Both the position numbers and the translations under genes were made by a program. From DATDVL01 sp035290025 (GTDB lineage Archaea > Nanobdellota > Nanobdellia > SCGC-AAA011-G17 > DATDVL01): 24,114 bases of DNA. The DNA lies in assembly GCA_035290025.1 (NCBI GenBank), contig DATDVL010000059.1:1-24114 (forward strand), in the 5' to 3' direction. The notes below the pieces were generated by a model. That model ran no database searches, was not told the origin of the DNA, and saw nothing but the letters and a program-made list of their open reading frames with translations. This document shows, piece after piece, positions 1-6,210 of the stretch (positions are counted from its first letter, which is position 1; each line of letters starts with the position of its first letter).

Positions 1-366
1 TGTCACGCTTTCGCGCATTGCAAAGGTTTCGCGCCTGCTGCATCCCTTAGGACTAGGACCCTTATCTCAGTGTCCTTCTCTGGGCTAGGACTCTCATCCC
101 CCATACTGATCTCTGGTTTGGTGAGCCGTTACCTCACCAACAGCCTAATCAGCCGCCGACTCATCTTATGGCGTTACCTTTAAGGAAGAATGCATTCCAG
201 CGAAACTTCCCTATCCGGGCTTGTCCTCAGTTTCCCGAGGTTATCCCAGACCATAAGGTAGATTGTCGACGTGTTACTGAGCCTTACGCCAGTCTCTTGC
301 GAGGCTAGACTTGCATGGCTTAGTCGAACTCCGATAGCAGCGACCTCCCGCAGGATAAACGGGAAT
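1..366 (-). rRNA. 16S ribosomal RNA, 5' end (partial, runs off left edge)
   Basis: Read on the minus strand, the segment ending near 366 begins ATTCCCGTTTATCCTGCGGG and continues with the conserved block CTGCTATCGGAGTTCGACTA and then AGCCATGCAAG. Near the window edge it contains GCAGCAGGCGCGAAA, the conserved archaeal 16S block at about position 340. This is the first ~366 nt of a small-subunit rRNA; the rest lies outside the window. Helix 1 is intact but uses UCCCG/CGGGA instead of the common archaeal UCCGG/CCGGA, as also remembered for Nanoarchaeota. The mature 5' end is placed at 366 by homology and could be a few bases off. Confidence 0.96.
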
Positions 367-498
367 TTATTGTGTTGGCCTTATTCGTAAAAACAAGATT
401 GAAATTTTTTGAAACTTTTTGTTGTCGCACTCCATTTCAGTGTAAACTAAAATAGAGCTCAATGTACTTTATTTTTCTTACATGTCCGCTCTTCACTC

Positions 499-515
499 AT
501 ACTCTTGGTGAGTAT
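499..515 (-). repeat. Leader hairpin 1 (ACCAA loop)
   Basis: Perfect 6-bp inverted repeat ATACTC/GAGTAT around a five-base loop that reads ACCAA on the transcript strand. A second leader hairpin at 616-631 shows the same loop and the same closing GAG. Confidence 0.5.
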
Positions 516-615
516 TCACATTGCAACGAAGCGATTTTCATTTGTCTAATCGCATCAGCACATGAAGAACGTCACATCATCATGCATGTCGCCACGCACA
601 ACTTCAACGTACATT

Positions 616-631
616 CTCTCTTGGTAGAGAG
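616..631 (-). repeat. Leader hairpin 2 (UACCAA loop)
   Basis: Perfect 5-bp inverted repeat CTCTC/GAGAG around TTGGTA (UACCAA in the transcript, whose outer U and A can also pair). It would sit at or just downstream of the predicted rRNA transcription start and resembles the hairpin at 499-515. Confidence 0.45.
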
Positions 632-655
632 TAAGAATTTTTTTCTCGACAACTG

Positions 656-670
656 TTTATAAAGGTTTCG
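656..670 (-). promoter_or_regulatory. rRNA operon promoter (BRE + TATA box)
   Basis: On the minus strand the sequence CGAAACC directly precedes TTTATAAA (TATA at 656-663, BRE-like purine-rich element at 664-670). This is a near-ideal archaeal promoter core pointing toward the 16S gene, with the start of transcription expected around 630. Confidence 0.75.
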
Positions 671-748
671 CCTTTGGCATTTTATGTAGACCTAGACTAG
701 ACCCGCTCAAACCTATATACTCAAGACACTAGAACCCTTGATTATTTA

Positions 749-1321
749 CTAATTTATCAAACCACAAACAACAACTCTCGGATTTTTCGCCACACTCTGC
801 TTAACATACTTCACAAAATGTTGCATAAAACCTTCTTCTTGCACTAATGTTAATTGGTTCATGCCGGGAAGCACACGCAACTTTTCTTCACCATCAACAA
901 AACTTGTAAAACCACCCGCAGCAACATCCCAACCGGGAGTAAAATCTAATTCAAATGTAACACCTTTCTTTATAGGAACTTCATCCTGCATCAACGTATA
1001 CGCGCCCGGATGAAAACAATACACCTCAGCATCAATTCTTTTAATTTGTCTGCCCATAATTTCAGAAAAAAACTTTTTTGTTGCAGCAGCAGCAAACCAC
1101 TCTTTTAACACGGGAGGAAGCGCAGCCTTCCCGAACACGTGACGATCAAAAACATGAACCGGCTGCCAACGAATCTTCGACAAATCCTGCAATACCACTC
1201 TCAGAAACGGCTGCACCAAAACATTCGTCAATTGCAAACTCTTCGGATCACCCGCAACGAAAGATTCTCGCATCTGCTGCATAATTTTAGTCGTGGTGTA
1301 TTGTGGACTGATATTATCCAT
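749..1321 (-). CDS. Ofd1/Tpa1/OGFOD1-like C-terminal double-stranded beta-helix domain protein
   Basis: The 190-aa protein resembles the second, non-catalytic double-stranded beta-helix domain of the Ofd1/Tpa1/OGFOD1 prolyl hydroxylases. Seen features are YCFHPGAYTLMQDE (~100-114), a GGFTSFVDGEEKLRVLPG segment (~136-153) and FVKYVKQSV near the C-terminus, which correspond to the GG-TSY-EELLTV and RFVKYV motifs remembered for that domain. It has no HxD...H iron triad, as expected for this half. It overlaps the preceding oxygenase gene by 8 nt, so the two halves are probably translated together and assemble as a two-subunit version of what is one chain in eukaryotes. In the eukaryotic enzymes this domain aids substrate or partner binding; that role here is inference. 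Confidence 0.75.
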   Translation of the reverse strand: MDNISPQYTTTKIMQQMRESFVAGDPKSLQLTNVLVQPFLRVVLQDLSKIRWQPVHVFDRHVFGKAALPPVLKEWFAAAATKKFFSEIMGRQIKRIDAEVYCFHPGAYTLMQDEVPIKKGVTFELDFTPGWDVAAGGFTSFVDGEEKLRVLPGMNQLTLVQEEGFMQHFVKYVKQSVAKNPRVVVCGLIN

Positions 1322-1910
1322 AAAACCACCCTGTCAACGACCAGCGCTGCTTCTTTGATAATACTTCCTGCACATCATGAAAAGAATCGGGGCGAACCGT
1401 AAACAACGTCAATGTATTAAACGACGGAAGAACAGATTTCACCACTTTCATCGGATGGCCCTGCTGCAAAGAAAACAAGCGCAAAGCACCACCATCAGTA
1501 CCAACAAAATTATCAGACAAATTATAAATATACGCAACCTTACGACCTTCTAATTGGTCATCATGGCATAACAAATAATCACCCTGCTCGTACAAAAAAC
1601 CAGACATGTCACTACTTTTTAACGGCTTAACGCTTGTTATAGATTCTACCAAGCGCAACATTTCTGTAGAACTGAAAAAATCATAAAATGTCTGCAACAC
1701 TTTATTTGTTGTACCATCAATATCCCTTGATTGTGCAAAGGAAAACAGGTCTGTATCCTTCCGTGTAAACGAGTCGCGCATCAATGCATCACGAACGTTT
1801 ATTGCACGCTCCGGCAAAAAAAAATCTTTCACAACAATATGTGGGAAAGGCTTAGCAACCTTATACTGTTGTGCAGCGTCCTTCGACAAATTATCTTGTA
1901 ACCATTTCAT
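1314..1910 (-). CDS. 2-oxoglutarate/Fe(II) oxygenase, Ofd1/Tpa1/OGFOD1-like catalytic domain
   Basis: The 198-aa protein carries a full 2-oxoglutarate oxygenase signature. YLLCHDD supplies the HxD iron ligands (H116, D118). DGGALRLF (~139-146) precedes the distal histidine in SFHDVQEV (H178), and R189 in RWSLTGWF is the expected 2-oxoglutarate-binding arginine. The wording of these motifs is that of Ofd1/Tpa1/OGFOD1, which hydroxylate a prolyl residue of ribosomal protein uS12 in eukaryotes. ATG 1910 is chosen over the TTG three bases upstream. It lies downstream of eL21, Rpo4 and eL41 and upstream of the 16S operon, which fits a ribosome-directed role. The substrate is inferred. An O2-dependent enzyme is notable in a lineage usually regarded as fermentative. 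Confidence 0.87.
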   Translation of the reverse strand: MKWLQDNLSKDAAQQYKVAKPFPHIVVKDFFLPERAINVRDALMRDSFTRKDTDLFSFAQSRDIDGTTNKVLQTFYDFFSSTEMLRLVESITSVKPLKSSDMSGFLYEQGDYLLCHDDQLEGRKVAYIYNLSDNFVGTDGGALRLFSLQQGHPMKVVKSVLPSFNTLTLFTVRPDSFHDVQEVLSKKQRWSLTGWFYG

Positions 1911-1950
1911 CAAACTATTGTAAGCAGAACTTGTTTTTAAAGTTACAGCC

Positions 1951-2058
1951 TTATGTGGCTTGCAATCGGCGCTTACGTTTTTCCTTCTTCATACGTTTAC
2001 GCTGCCATTTCCAACGCATCTGACCTTTTTTTTTCCAACGACGCGATGAACGTTTCAC
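1951..2058 (-). CDS. rpl41e: Ribosomal protein eL41 (35 aa, GTG start)
   Basis: This very small ORF is almost entirely Arg, Lys and Trp. It starts at GTG, overlapping the Rpo4 stop codon (GTGA), and encodes VKRSSRRWKKKGQMRWKWQR followed by KRMKKEKRKRRLQAT. This aligns without gaps to Thermococcales eL41 as I remember it (MKRRPRKWKKKGRMRWKW...), and its second half aligns to the 25-residue eukaryotic eL41 (MRAKWRKKRMRRLKRKRR...). The protein sits in the large subunit at the bridge to the small subunit. An internal ATG at 2019 would give a 22-residue eukaryote-like form, but the GTG overlap and the archaeal alignment favour the longer one. Genes this short are commonly missed by gene callers. 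Confidence 0.85.
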   Translation of the reverse strand: MKRSSRRWKKKGQMRWKWQRKRMKKEKRKRRLQAT

Positions 2059-2390
2059 TGTTGAATCACCTCAACAATCTTTTTCAAATCTTCCTGCTTT
2101 AACGTAACGTTTTCACCAGACAAGATAGCTTTCAACGAATCCAAGTCCTCAGGCATAACATCCAAAATCTTAACGATGTGACGATCACGCAAACGACCAA
2201 TACTCAATTCTGTCAATGCCTTTTTCTTTTCCAAAACGTCCTTTTTCTTTGGCAAAAATGCTTCAACAAATTCCAATGTCTTATTTGCACGGAAACCTAA
2301 TTCTTTACTACGTTTCTTCATCTCTTCCAAATAATTTTTTACTTCTTGCAATGTGACAGGGATCTCATTGATTATTTGAACATCAGCCAT
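2055..2390 (-). CDS. rpo4: DNA-directed RNA polymerase subunit Rpo4 (RpoF/RPB4)
   Basis: The 111-aa protein has the length and helical layout of archaeal Rpo4. The N-terminal tip domain contains IPVTLQEVKNYLEE. The C-terminal HRDC-like part contains LRDRHIVKILDVMPEDLDSLKAIL. Rpo4 forms the polymerase stalk with Rpo7, binding nascent RNA and helping open the promoter. The gene follows eL21 by 4 nt, the conserved archaeal rpl21e-rpoF order, and its stop overlaps the eL41 start. Confidence 0.93.
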   Translation of the reverse strand: MADVQIINEIPVTLQEVKNYLEEMKKRSKELGFRANKTLEFVEAFLPKKKDVLEKKKALTELSIGRLRDRHIVKILDVMPEDLDSLKAILSGENVTLKQEDLKKIVEVIQQ

Positions 2391-2394
2391 AATT

Positions 2395-2685
2395 TCATAA
2401 CCTCTTCAAGTGCACCGGGTGCACGATCAATTCTTTATTTTTAGTACCATCACAAATGCGCACCACATAACAGAAACCCTGCTTGCGCTCAACGATACCA
2501 TGATGACCATGAAAACGACCTTTATACATACCCTTCTGGAATGCAGGCTCAGCTTTTAAGACAACACTATCACCTACTTTAAACGATTGTAAAAAATGAC
2601 GAATACTCATTTTACCTTTATCACGAAAATTCTTTTTAAATTTTGCACGGGTTTTACGACGTAAACCACCTGTTCGACGGACCAT
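2395..2685 (-). CDS. rpl21e: Large-subunit ribosomal protein eL21
   Basis: The 96-aa basic protein matches archaeal/eukaryotic eL21. It has an R/K-rich N-terminus (MVRRTGGLRRKTRAKF), the SH3-like core FKVGDSVVLKAEPAFQKGMY and the FHGHHGIVERKQGFCYVV segment, and it ends VHPVHLKRL. The length is normal. A TATA-like element 27 nt upstream suggests it can start its own leaderless transcript, although it may also be read through from the gene at 2730-3020. It is followed by Rpo4 and eL41. Confidence 0.95.
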   Translation of the reverse strand: MVRRTGGLRRKTRAKFKKNFRDKGKMSIRHFLQSFKVGDSVVLKAEPAFQKGMYKGRFHGHHGIVERKQGFCYVVRICDGTKNKELIVHPVHLKRL

Positions 2686-2707
2686 ACCAGAAAAACTCTA
2701 AAAATAG

Positions 2708-2716
2708 TTTAAAAAG
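2708..2716 (-). promoter_or_regulatory. TATA box for eL21-Rpo4-eL41 genes
   Basis: CTTTTTAAA on the minus strand is centred 27 nt before the eL21 ATG, the spacing seen at most genes in this window. Confidence 0.5.
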
Positions 2717-2729
2717 CTATCGTTTTGCC

Positions 2730-3020
2730 CTACGGCTGTATTTCATGCATCACTTTACTTAGCGCTTTATCCAAAGCAAAAAATAAATTAAAATCAACAA
2801 CTTCAGCATTATACAAACGATCAGCGTTCACTTTCACATGAATTTCATGACTCTTCTCATGCACCTTCTTCATATCAATATGAATATTCTGAAAGTTCTG
2901 GACACGCTCAGAAATCTTTTTTGTATAATTACCCACCATCTTCTTCACTACAATTAAGGTTGCCGGTTCCAACTCGGAAAAACCAGAAAGACTAATATTG
3001 CCGCCTAATTCTAATGTCAT
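2730..3020 (-). CDS. Small conserved-looking protein, possible HPF/RaiA-like fold
   Basis: This is a 96-aa protein starting MTLELGGNISLSGF. ATG 3020 is chosen because the TATA box at 3052-3059 puts transcription start near 3030; the longer frame and ATG 3038 would lie upstream of it. The predicted order is strand, long helix (~17-41), strands (~44-64, including KSHEIHVKVNADRLY), then a final helix (FFALDKALSKVMHEI). This is the order in hibernation-promoting factor/RaiA, where a short 'ELHAK...DMYAAID.A.DKLE' tail resembles the end of this protein. The position directly upstream of ribosomal genes fits a ribosome-associated role. The similarity is weak by eye, and an unrelated small alpha/beta protein is possible. 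Confidence 0.6.
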   Translation of the reverse strand: MTLELGGNISLSGFSELEPATLIVVKKMVGNYTKKISERVQNFQNIHIDMKKVHEKSHEIHVKVNADRLYNAEVVDFNLFFALDKALSKVMHEIQP

Positions 3021-3051
3021 TCGTATTCCAGCAAGCATTACACACACGAAC

Positions 3052-3059
3052 CTTAAATA
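3052..3059 (-). promoter_or_regulatory. TATA box for the gene at 2730-3020
   Basis: TATTTAAG on the minus strand, preceded by GAAAGG. It predicts transcription from about 3030, ten bases before ATG 3020, and argues against the longer upstream reading frame. Confidence 0.5.
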
Positions 3060-3085
3060 CCTTTCTATGAGCGGTACCACGCAAC

Positions 3086-3095
3086 CTTTATAAAA
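3086..3095 (+). promoter_or_regulatory. TATA box for the surface protein gene
   Basis: CTTTATAAAA predicts a transcript start near 3116, upstream of the GAGG ribosome-binding site at 3126-3129 and the TTG start at 3138. A second TATAAAAG lies at 3119-3126 but is too close to the start codon. Confidence 0.5.
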
Positions 3096-3137
3096 CAAAA
3101 GCGCTCATTATTTCACCGTATAAAAGAGGCAAATACT

Positions 3138-5531
3138 TTGAAAAAAACACTCCTAATCATTACTCTTATTCTTATCACATTATTACCTTTGGCCGGTGCA
3201 ACACCCGCAACAGCAACCATAGCACGATTTTGTCCTGCAGGCACGGACATACTCCTCAAAATAAGCGCGTTAACGAACGCCCATGCAGAACTCTATAACC
3301 AAGACCATTATGACTACAAAGTCTGTTCACCCTTCACCTCATCAGGAGCAACAAGAACCTGCAATGGTAACAACCTTATTACTACGCTTAGCACACCAAC
3401 GAACGCCCACGCAGGAGACACTTACGAAACAGAAATATGCTACGGGGATATTATCTGCGAAGCCAAAGAAACCTGCAGCACTGAAGAAACATGTTTATTA
3501 TCATTATCAGACACTACCAACGCTCATGTCGCAGAATGCGGATTTTATGATTACCAACTCTGCTGTAGCATGACCACAACAGAAGACTTATTCCCTGATG
3601 ATCCCTGTTCGCTAACAGAACCTGCAGATGCTTGTGGGACAGCAGCATGCCCCGCAACAACACCCTTATGCAAAACAACCTGCGGTGATGAACAAACAGA
3701 CCTGAGAGAATCCTGCGCCACTTGTTACTTAGACAACGGTTGTAACCTGGGAAAAACTTGTTGTTACACTGCAAGCAATCCAGCAGCAGCAACCTGCGCA
3801 ACTACCTGTCCTACAGGAACAACAACTTATCCCGGACCTGGATGTGACTTAGGACTCAAAAAGAATACACAAGGACAATGCATTTGTAATACCCTTAGCG
3901 ATAATTACTGCCCTGCAGAACCCAGCTGTCAAGCAACCGACCCTGACTGTGCAGGAGATTTATTCCCTGATGATCCCTGTTCTTTAGAAGAATTCGGAGA
4001 CATGTGTGGAACACCCGCATGCCCCCTCAGCCAATATACAACATTCTGCGGACCAACGTGCGGTGATGCTACACAAACCACTGGAGAATCATGCGCAACC
4101 TGCTACGTTGATGCGGGCTGCAGCACAGGAACAACCTGTTGTTATAATTCTAACAATCCAGCAGCAGCGACCTGCGCAACTACCTGCCCTACAGGAACAA
4201 CAACTTATCCCGGACCTGGATGTGGACCCGGCATGAAAAAGAATACACAAGGACAATGCATTTGTAATCCTGTAGAAGACAACATTTGTTCAACAGACAG
4301 TACCTGCCAAACCAACGACCCTGACTGCACCAACGCTTGTGATATACAAACTGCAACTTGGTCAAAAACACAAGGAAACAGCGGTGAAGTACTACAACTC
4401 AGTATTACTACAACACAAGCATGCAACGACAAACAAGCAACGTTCGCCATATACGAAGATGATATTGGAGGAGACTTTCCCGACGACGAATCACTCGTCA
4501 CACCGCAACCCGCCATTGTCAGCGCAGGAAAAGCAACCACGACCTGGGCAGCAGAATATGTTGACGACGGATTCTTAGGAGGAGATCCAGAATACTACTT
4601 TGAAGCAGACATTATCTTATTTGATGCTTACCAACGATCATCTATCCTTACTATTAAACAAAGCACAACAGGACCCACCTGCGGAAATGAAGAACTCAAC
4701 ACGGGAGAAAATTGTTTCACCTGCTCTGAAGACGCAGGATGCACTAATAATAAACTTTGTTGCAGCACAGGAACAACAGGAACCTGCAAAAATTCTTGCA
4801 GCACTGGAGAAACGCCTTATTCCCAAGGATGTGCACCTGGCTATGATTATGATGACCTAGAAGAGGTATGTCTACGAGAAGACGATGGTGATGACTTACC
4901 CGCAGACGAAGACAACTGTCCATTCACCGACAGCAACGATGATGCAGACTTTGATAATGACGGCGATTTGGAAAGTTGTGAGTTCGGCATTGTAGGACTC
5001 GGCGATTATGGTATACGCGACGGCACCTTCTGTGGAGGAGACGTTTGCGACCTTGACCAAGACAACGATGGCATTTGTGATTTACCTGGAAGCGTACCCG
5101 AAGCGCTTATTGGAGAAACAAGAGACGACTTAGATAATGGTAAAGCATGCTTTGGCGAAGACCAATGCTTAACAACACCTTCAGGTTTTTTAGTCGATGA
5201 TGATGAAGGAGTAACCCAAGGATGTGGCACTGAAGAATCAACCTGTTTAGTACAATGGGATTGCACCAACATACCTTGGACTGCTTGCACCAATGGTTTG
5301 AGAACAAGAAACATTGGCGACTGCAGCGAAACAGGCATACAATCAGGAGCATGCCAATGCGACGTACGAGGATTAAGCGATGAATGCGAACTCACCAGCA
5401 GTTACCGACCACCAGCACAAGAATCATGCGCGGAAGCAGGCATCACCCAAGACGCATTCCCCTTCTACACATGGTACAACTTACTTATCAGTGTACTTTT
5501 ACTCACCATCTTTTACCGTCGAAGACGATAA
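3138..5531 (+). CDS. Large Cys-rich secreted/surface-anchored repeat protein with thrombospondin type 3-like segments
   Basis: 797 aa from a TTG start, supported by GAGG at 8-nt spacing. The signal peptide is KK followed by a hydrophobic run ending near ATPATA (~1-26). Three TNAH motifs follow (~47, ~92 and ~128), each leading to an aromatic/Cys segment. Two ~125-residue Cys-rich modules starting LFPDDPCS (~151 and ~275) come next, then a beta-rich non-Cys region (~400-510), a diverged third Cys module (~515-575) and Asp-rich calcium-loop repeats (DADFDNDGDLESC, LDQDNDGICD) like thrombospondin type 3 repeats. The C-terminus has one membrane segment and ends RRRR. It is probably cell-surface exposed, disulfide-rich and calcium-binding. 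The signal / membrane-anchor / basic-tail layout resembles archaeosortase substrates, but no known sorting motif is clear. Its function is unknown; adhesion or host contact is inference. Confidence 0.88.
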   Translation: MKKTLLIITLILITLLPLAGATPATATIARFCPAGTDILLKISALTNAHAELYNQDHYDYKVCSPFTSSGATRTCNGNNLITTLSTPTNAHAGDTYETEICYGDIICEAKETCSTEETCLLSLSDTTNAHVAECGFYDYQLCCSMTTTEDLFPDDPCSLTEPADACGTAACPATTPLCKTTCGDEQTDLRESCATCYLDNGCNLGKTCCYTASNPAAATCATTCPTGTTTYPGPGCDLGLKKNTQGQCICNTLSDNYCPAEPSCQATDPDCAGDLFPDDPCSLEEFGDMCGTPACPLSQYTTFCGPTCGDATQTTGESCATCYVDAGCSTGTTCCYNSNNPAAATCATTCPTGTTTYPGPGCGPGMKKNTQGQCICNPVEDNICSTDSTCQTNDPDCTNACDIQTATWSKTQGNSGEVLQLSITTTQACNDKQATFAIYEDDIGGDFPDDESLVTPQPAIVSAGKATTTWAAEYVDDGFLGGDPEYYFEADIILFDAYQRSSILTIKQSTTGPTCGNEELNTGENCFTCSEDAGCTNNKLCCSTGTTGTCKNSCSTGETPYSQGCAPGYDYDDLEEVCLREDDGDDLPADEDNCPFTDSNDDADFDNDGDLESCEFGIVGLGDYGIRDGTFCGGDVCDLDQDNDGICDLPGSVPEALIGETRDDLDNGKACFGEDQCLTTPSGFLVDDDEGVTQGCGTEESTCLVQWDCTNIPWTACTNGLRTRNIGDCSETGIQSGACQCDVRGLSDECELTSSYRPPAQESCAEAGITQDAFPFYTWYNLLISVLLLTIFYRRRR
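3588..4337 (+). repeat. Tandem intragenic duplication (two ~375-bp Cys-rich modules)
   Basis: Copy A (3588-3959) and copy B (3960-4337) both begin TTATTCCCTGATGATCCCTG and both end with codons for DPDC. A ~70-bp stretch beginning at 3777 recurs at 4155 with only about two mismatches, while other parts of the module have diverged. This suggests a recent duplication or local gene conversion. Confidence 0.9.
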
Positions 5532-5610
5532 AAAACTATGTGCCCTTTTTCACCTATTCTTGGCAATATCTTATTTGTAATAACTTCTTAATAGTTACTT
5601 GGTACACAAT

Positions 5611-5620
5611 CTTTATATAG
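5611..5620 (+). promoter_or_regulatory. TATA box for the gene at 5642
   Basis: CTTTATATAG matches the archaeal TATA consensus and is centred about 26 nt upstream of ATG 5642, implying a leaderless mRNA. Confidence 0.7.
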
Positions 5621-5641
5621 CCCAATTTATTTTGTTATTTT

Positions 5642-6205
5642 ATGAAAACACTTGTTGATTATTTAGGGGAACACCAGAGAAATAGACTCTCTGAAGTAGT
5701 CACAAGAGAAGCATTGGAACAATTTGGGATTTCAAAAGGCAACACTACTCGTATTCTAAATAGGATGGAAGTACCTCGCGGTGAACAACCAACTCATAAA
5801 CATCTTGTAGAACTTTTTCACCTCGCTGTTCGAAATGATCGAGGTAATTATGCTAGTAGTCCCATGGGAGCTCAGAATATAACTGCTGTTGAACGCTATT
5901 GTATTAAGAAAGGTATATGGGTACCTCAAGCACATCTTGCTCATCTTCCTATTGTAGACATGGAAACAGATAGTCTTGCTGAAAAAGCAGAAGTCAAATA
6001 TTTATTTACCGGCAGCCGACTGTTCTATGTTATAGGTCTCTCTCCAAGTCAAGTAGGAGAAGAGATAGACTGGCGATTACGCTATGGAACATTGCTAGAC
6101 AAAGAAGGATCAAGAGTTTTAGAAAATGATTGGGTAATAACAAATGCTGTTCTAGACTACCAACCCATTCTTCAAATAGCAACAAGAAAAAACTTCACAG
6201 CATAA
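5642..6205 (+). CDS. Unrecognised protein with a possible N-terminal helix-turn-helix
   Basis: I do not recognise this 187-aa soluble protein. Residues ~22-60 (REALEQFGISKGNTTRILNR) read like a helix-turn-helix, with ISKGNTTRIL as a candidate recognition helix. The middle part contains YCIKKGIWVPQ. The C-terminal ~70 residues look mixed alpha/beta (YLFTGSRLFYVIGLSPSQVG). No signal peptide or membrane segment is seen. It has its own strong TATA box and a convergent neighbour only 5 nt away (the thiolase gene, opposite strand). DNA binding is inference only. Confidence 0.7.
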   Translation: MKTLVDYLGEHQRNRLSEVVTREALEQFGISKGNTTRILNRMEVPRGEQPTHKHLVELFHLAVRNDRGNYASSPMGAQNITAVERYCIKKGIWVPQAHLAHLPIVDMETDSLAEKAEVKYLFTGSRLFYVIGLSPSQVGEEIDWRLRYGTLLDKEGSRVLENDWVITNAVLDYQPILQIATRKNFTA

Positions 6206-6210
6206 TATAA

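Larger units (their letters stand above)
367..655 (-). other. 16S rRNA leader / gene-free region
   Basis: No convincing protein gene lies between the 16S 5' end and the end of the oxygenase gene at 749. With a promoter at 656-670, transcription should begin near 630, so about 265 nt of leader precede the mature 16S. The leader contains several short perfect stems: 499-515, 616-631 and GCGATT/AATCGC at 531-536 with 548-553. It presumably includes the 5' half of the 16S processing stem, but the 3' half is outside the window. Bases 671-748, between the promoter and the next gene, show nothing recognisable. Confidence 0.6.

Noticed and set aside
555..583. C/D box-like elements (ATGATGA and CTGA on minus) in the rRNA leader
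   Set aside because: Only one C box and one CTGA, 18 nt apart, with no terminal stem and no convincing second box pair; likely chance in a leader of this size.
462..662. 66-aa plus-strand ORF in the rRNA leader region
   Set aside because: It runs antisense through the predicted rRNA leader, has no TATA or ribosome-binding site at a useful distance and no recognisable protein pattern.
671..748. tRNA gene between the oxygenase and the rRNA promoter
   Set aside because: No T-loop (GTTCRANNC) with matching acceptor and D-arm stems on either strand. No tRNA was found anywhere in the window.
3588..4337. Repeat array such as CRISPR
   Set aside because: The repeats are two in-frame protein modules of ~375 bp, not short direct repeats with unique spacers. 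No CRISPR array or cas gene was seen anywhere.
5006..5395. 129-aa minus-strand ORF inside the surface protein gene
   Set aside because: It is the complementary reading of a strongly biased Cys/Asp/Thr-rich coding region, with no promoter and no recognisable domain.
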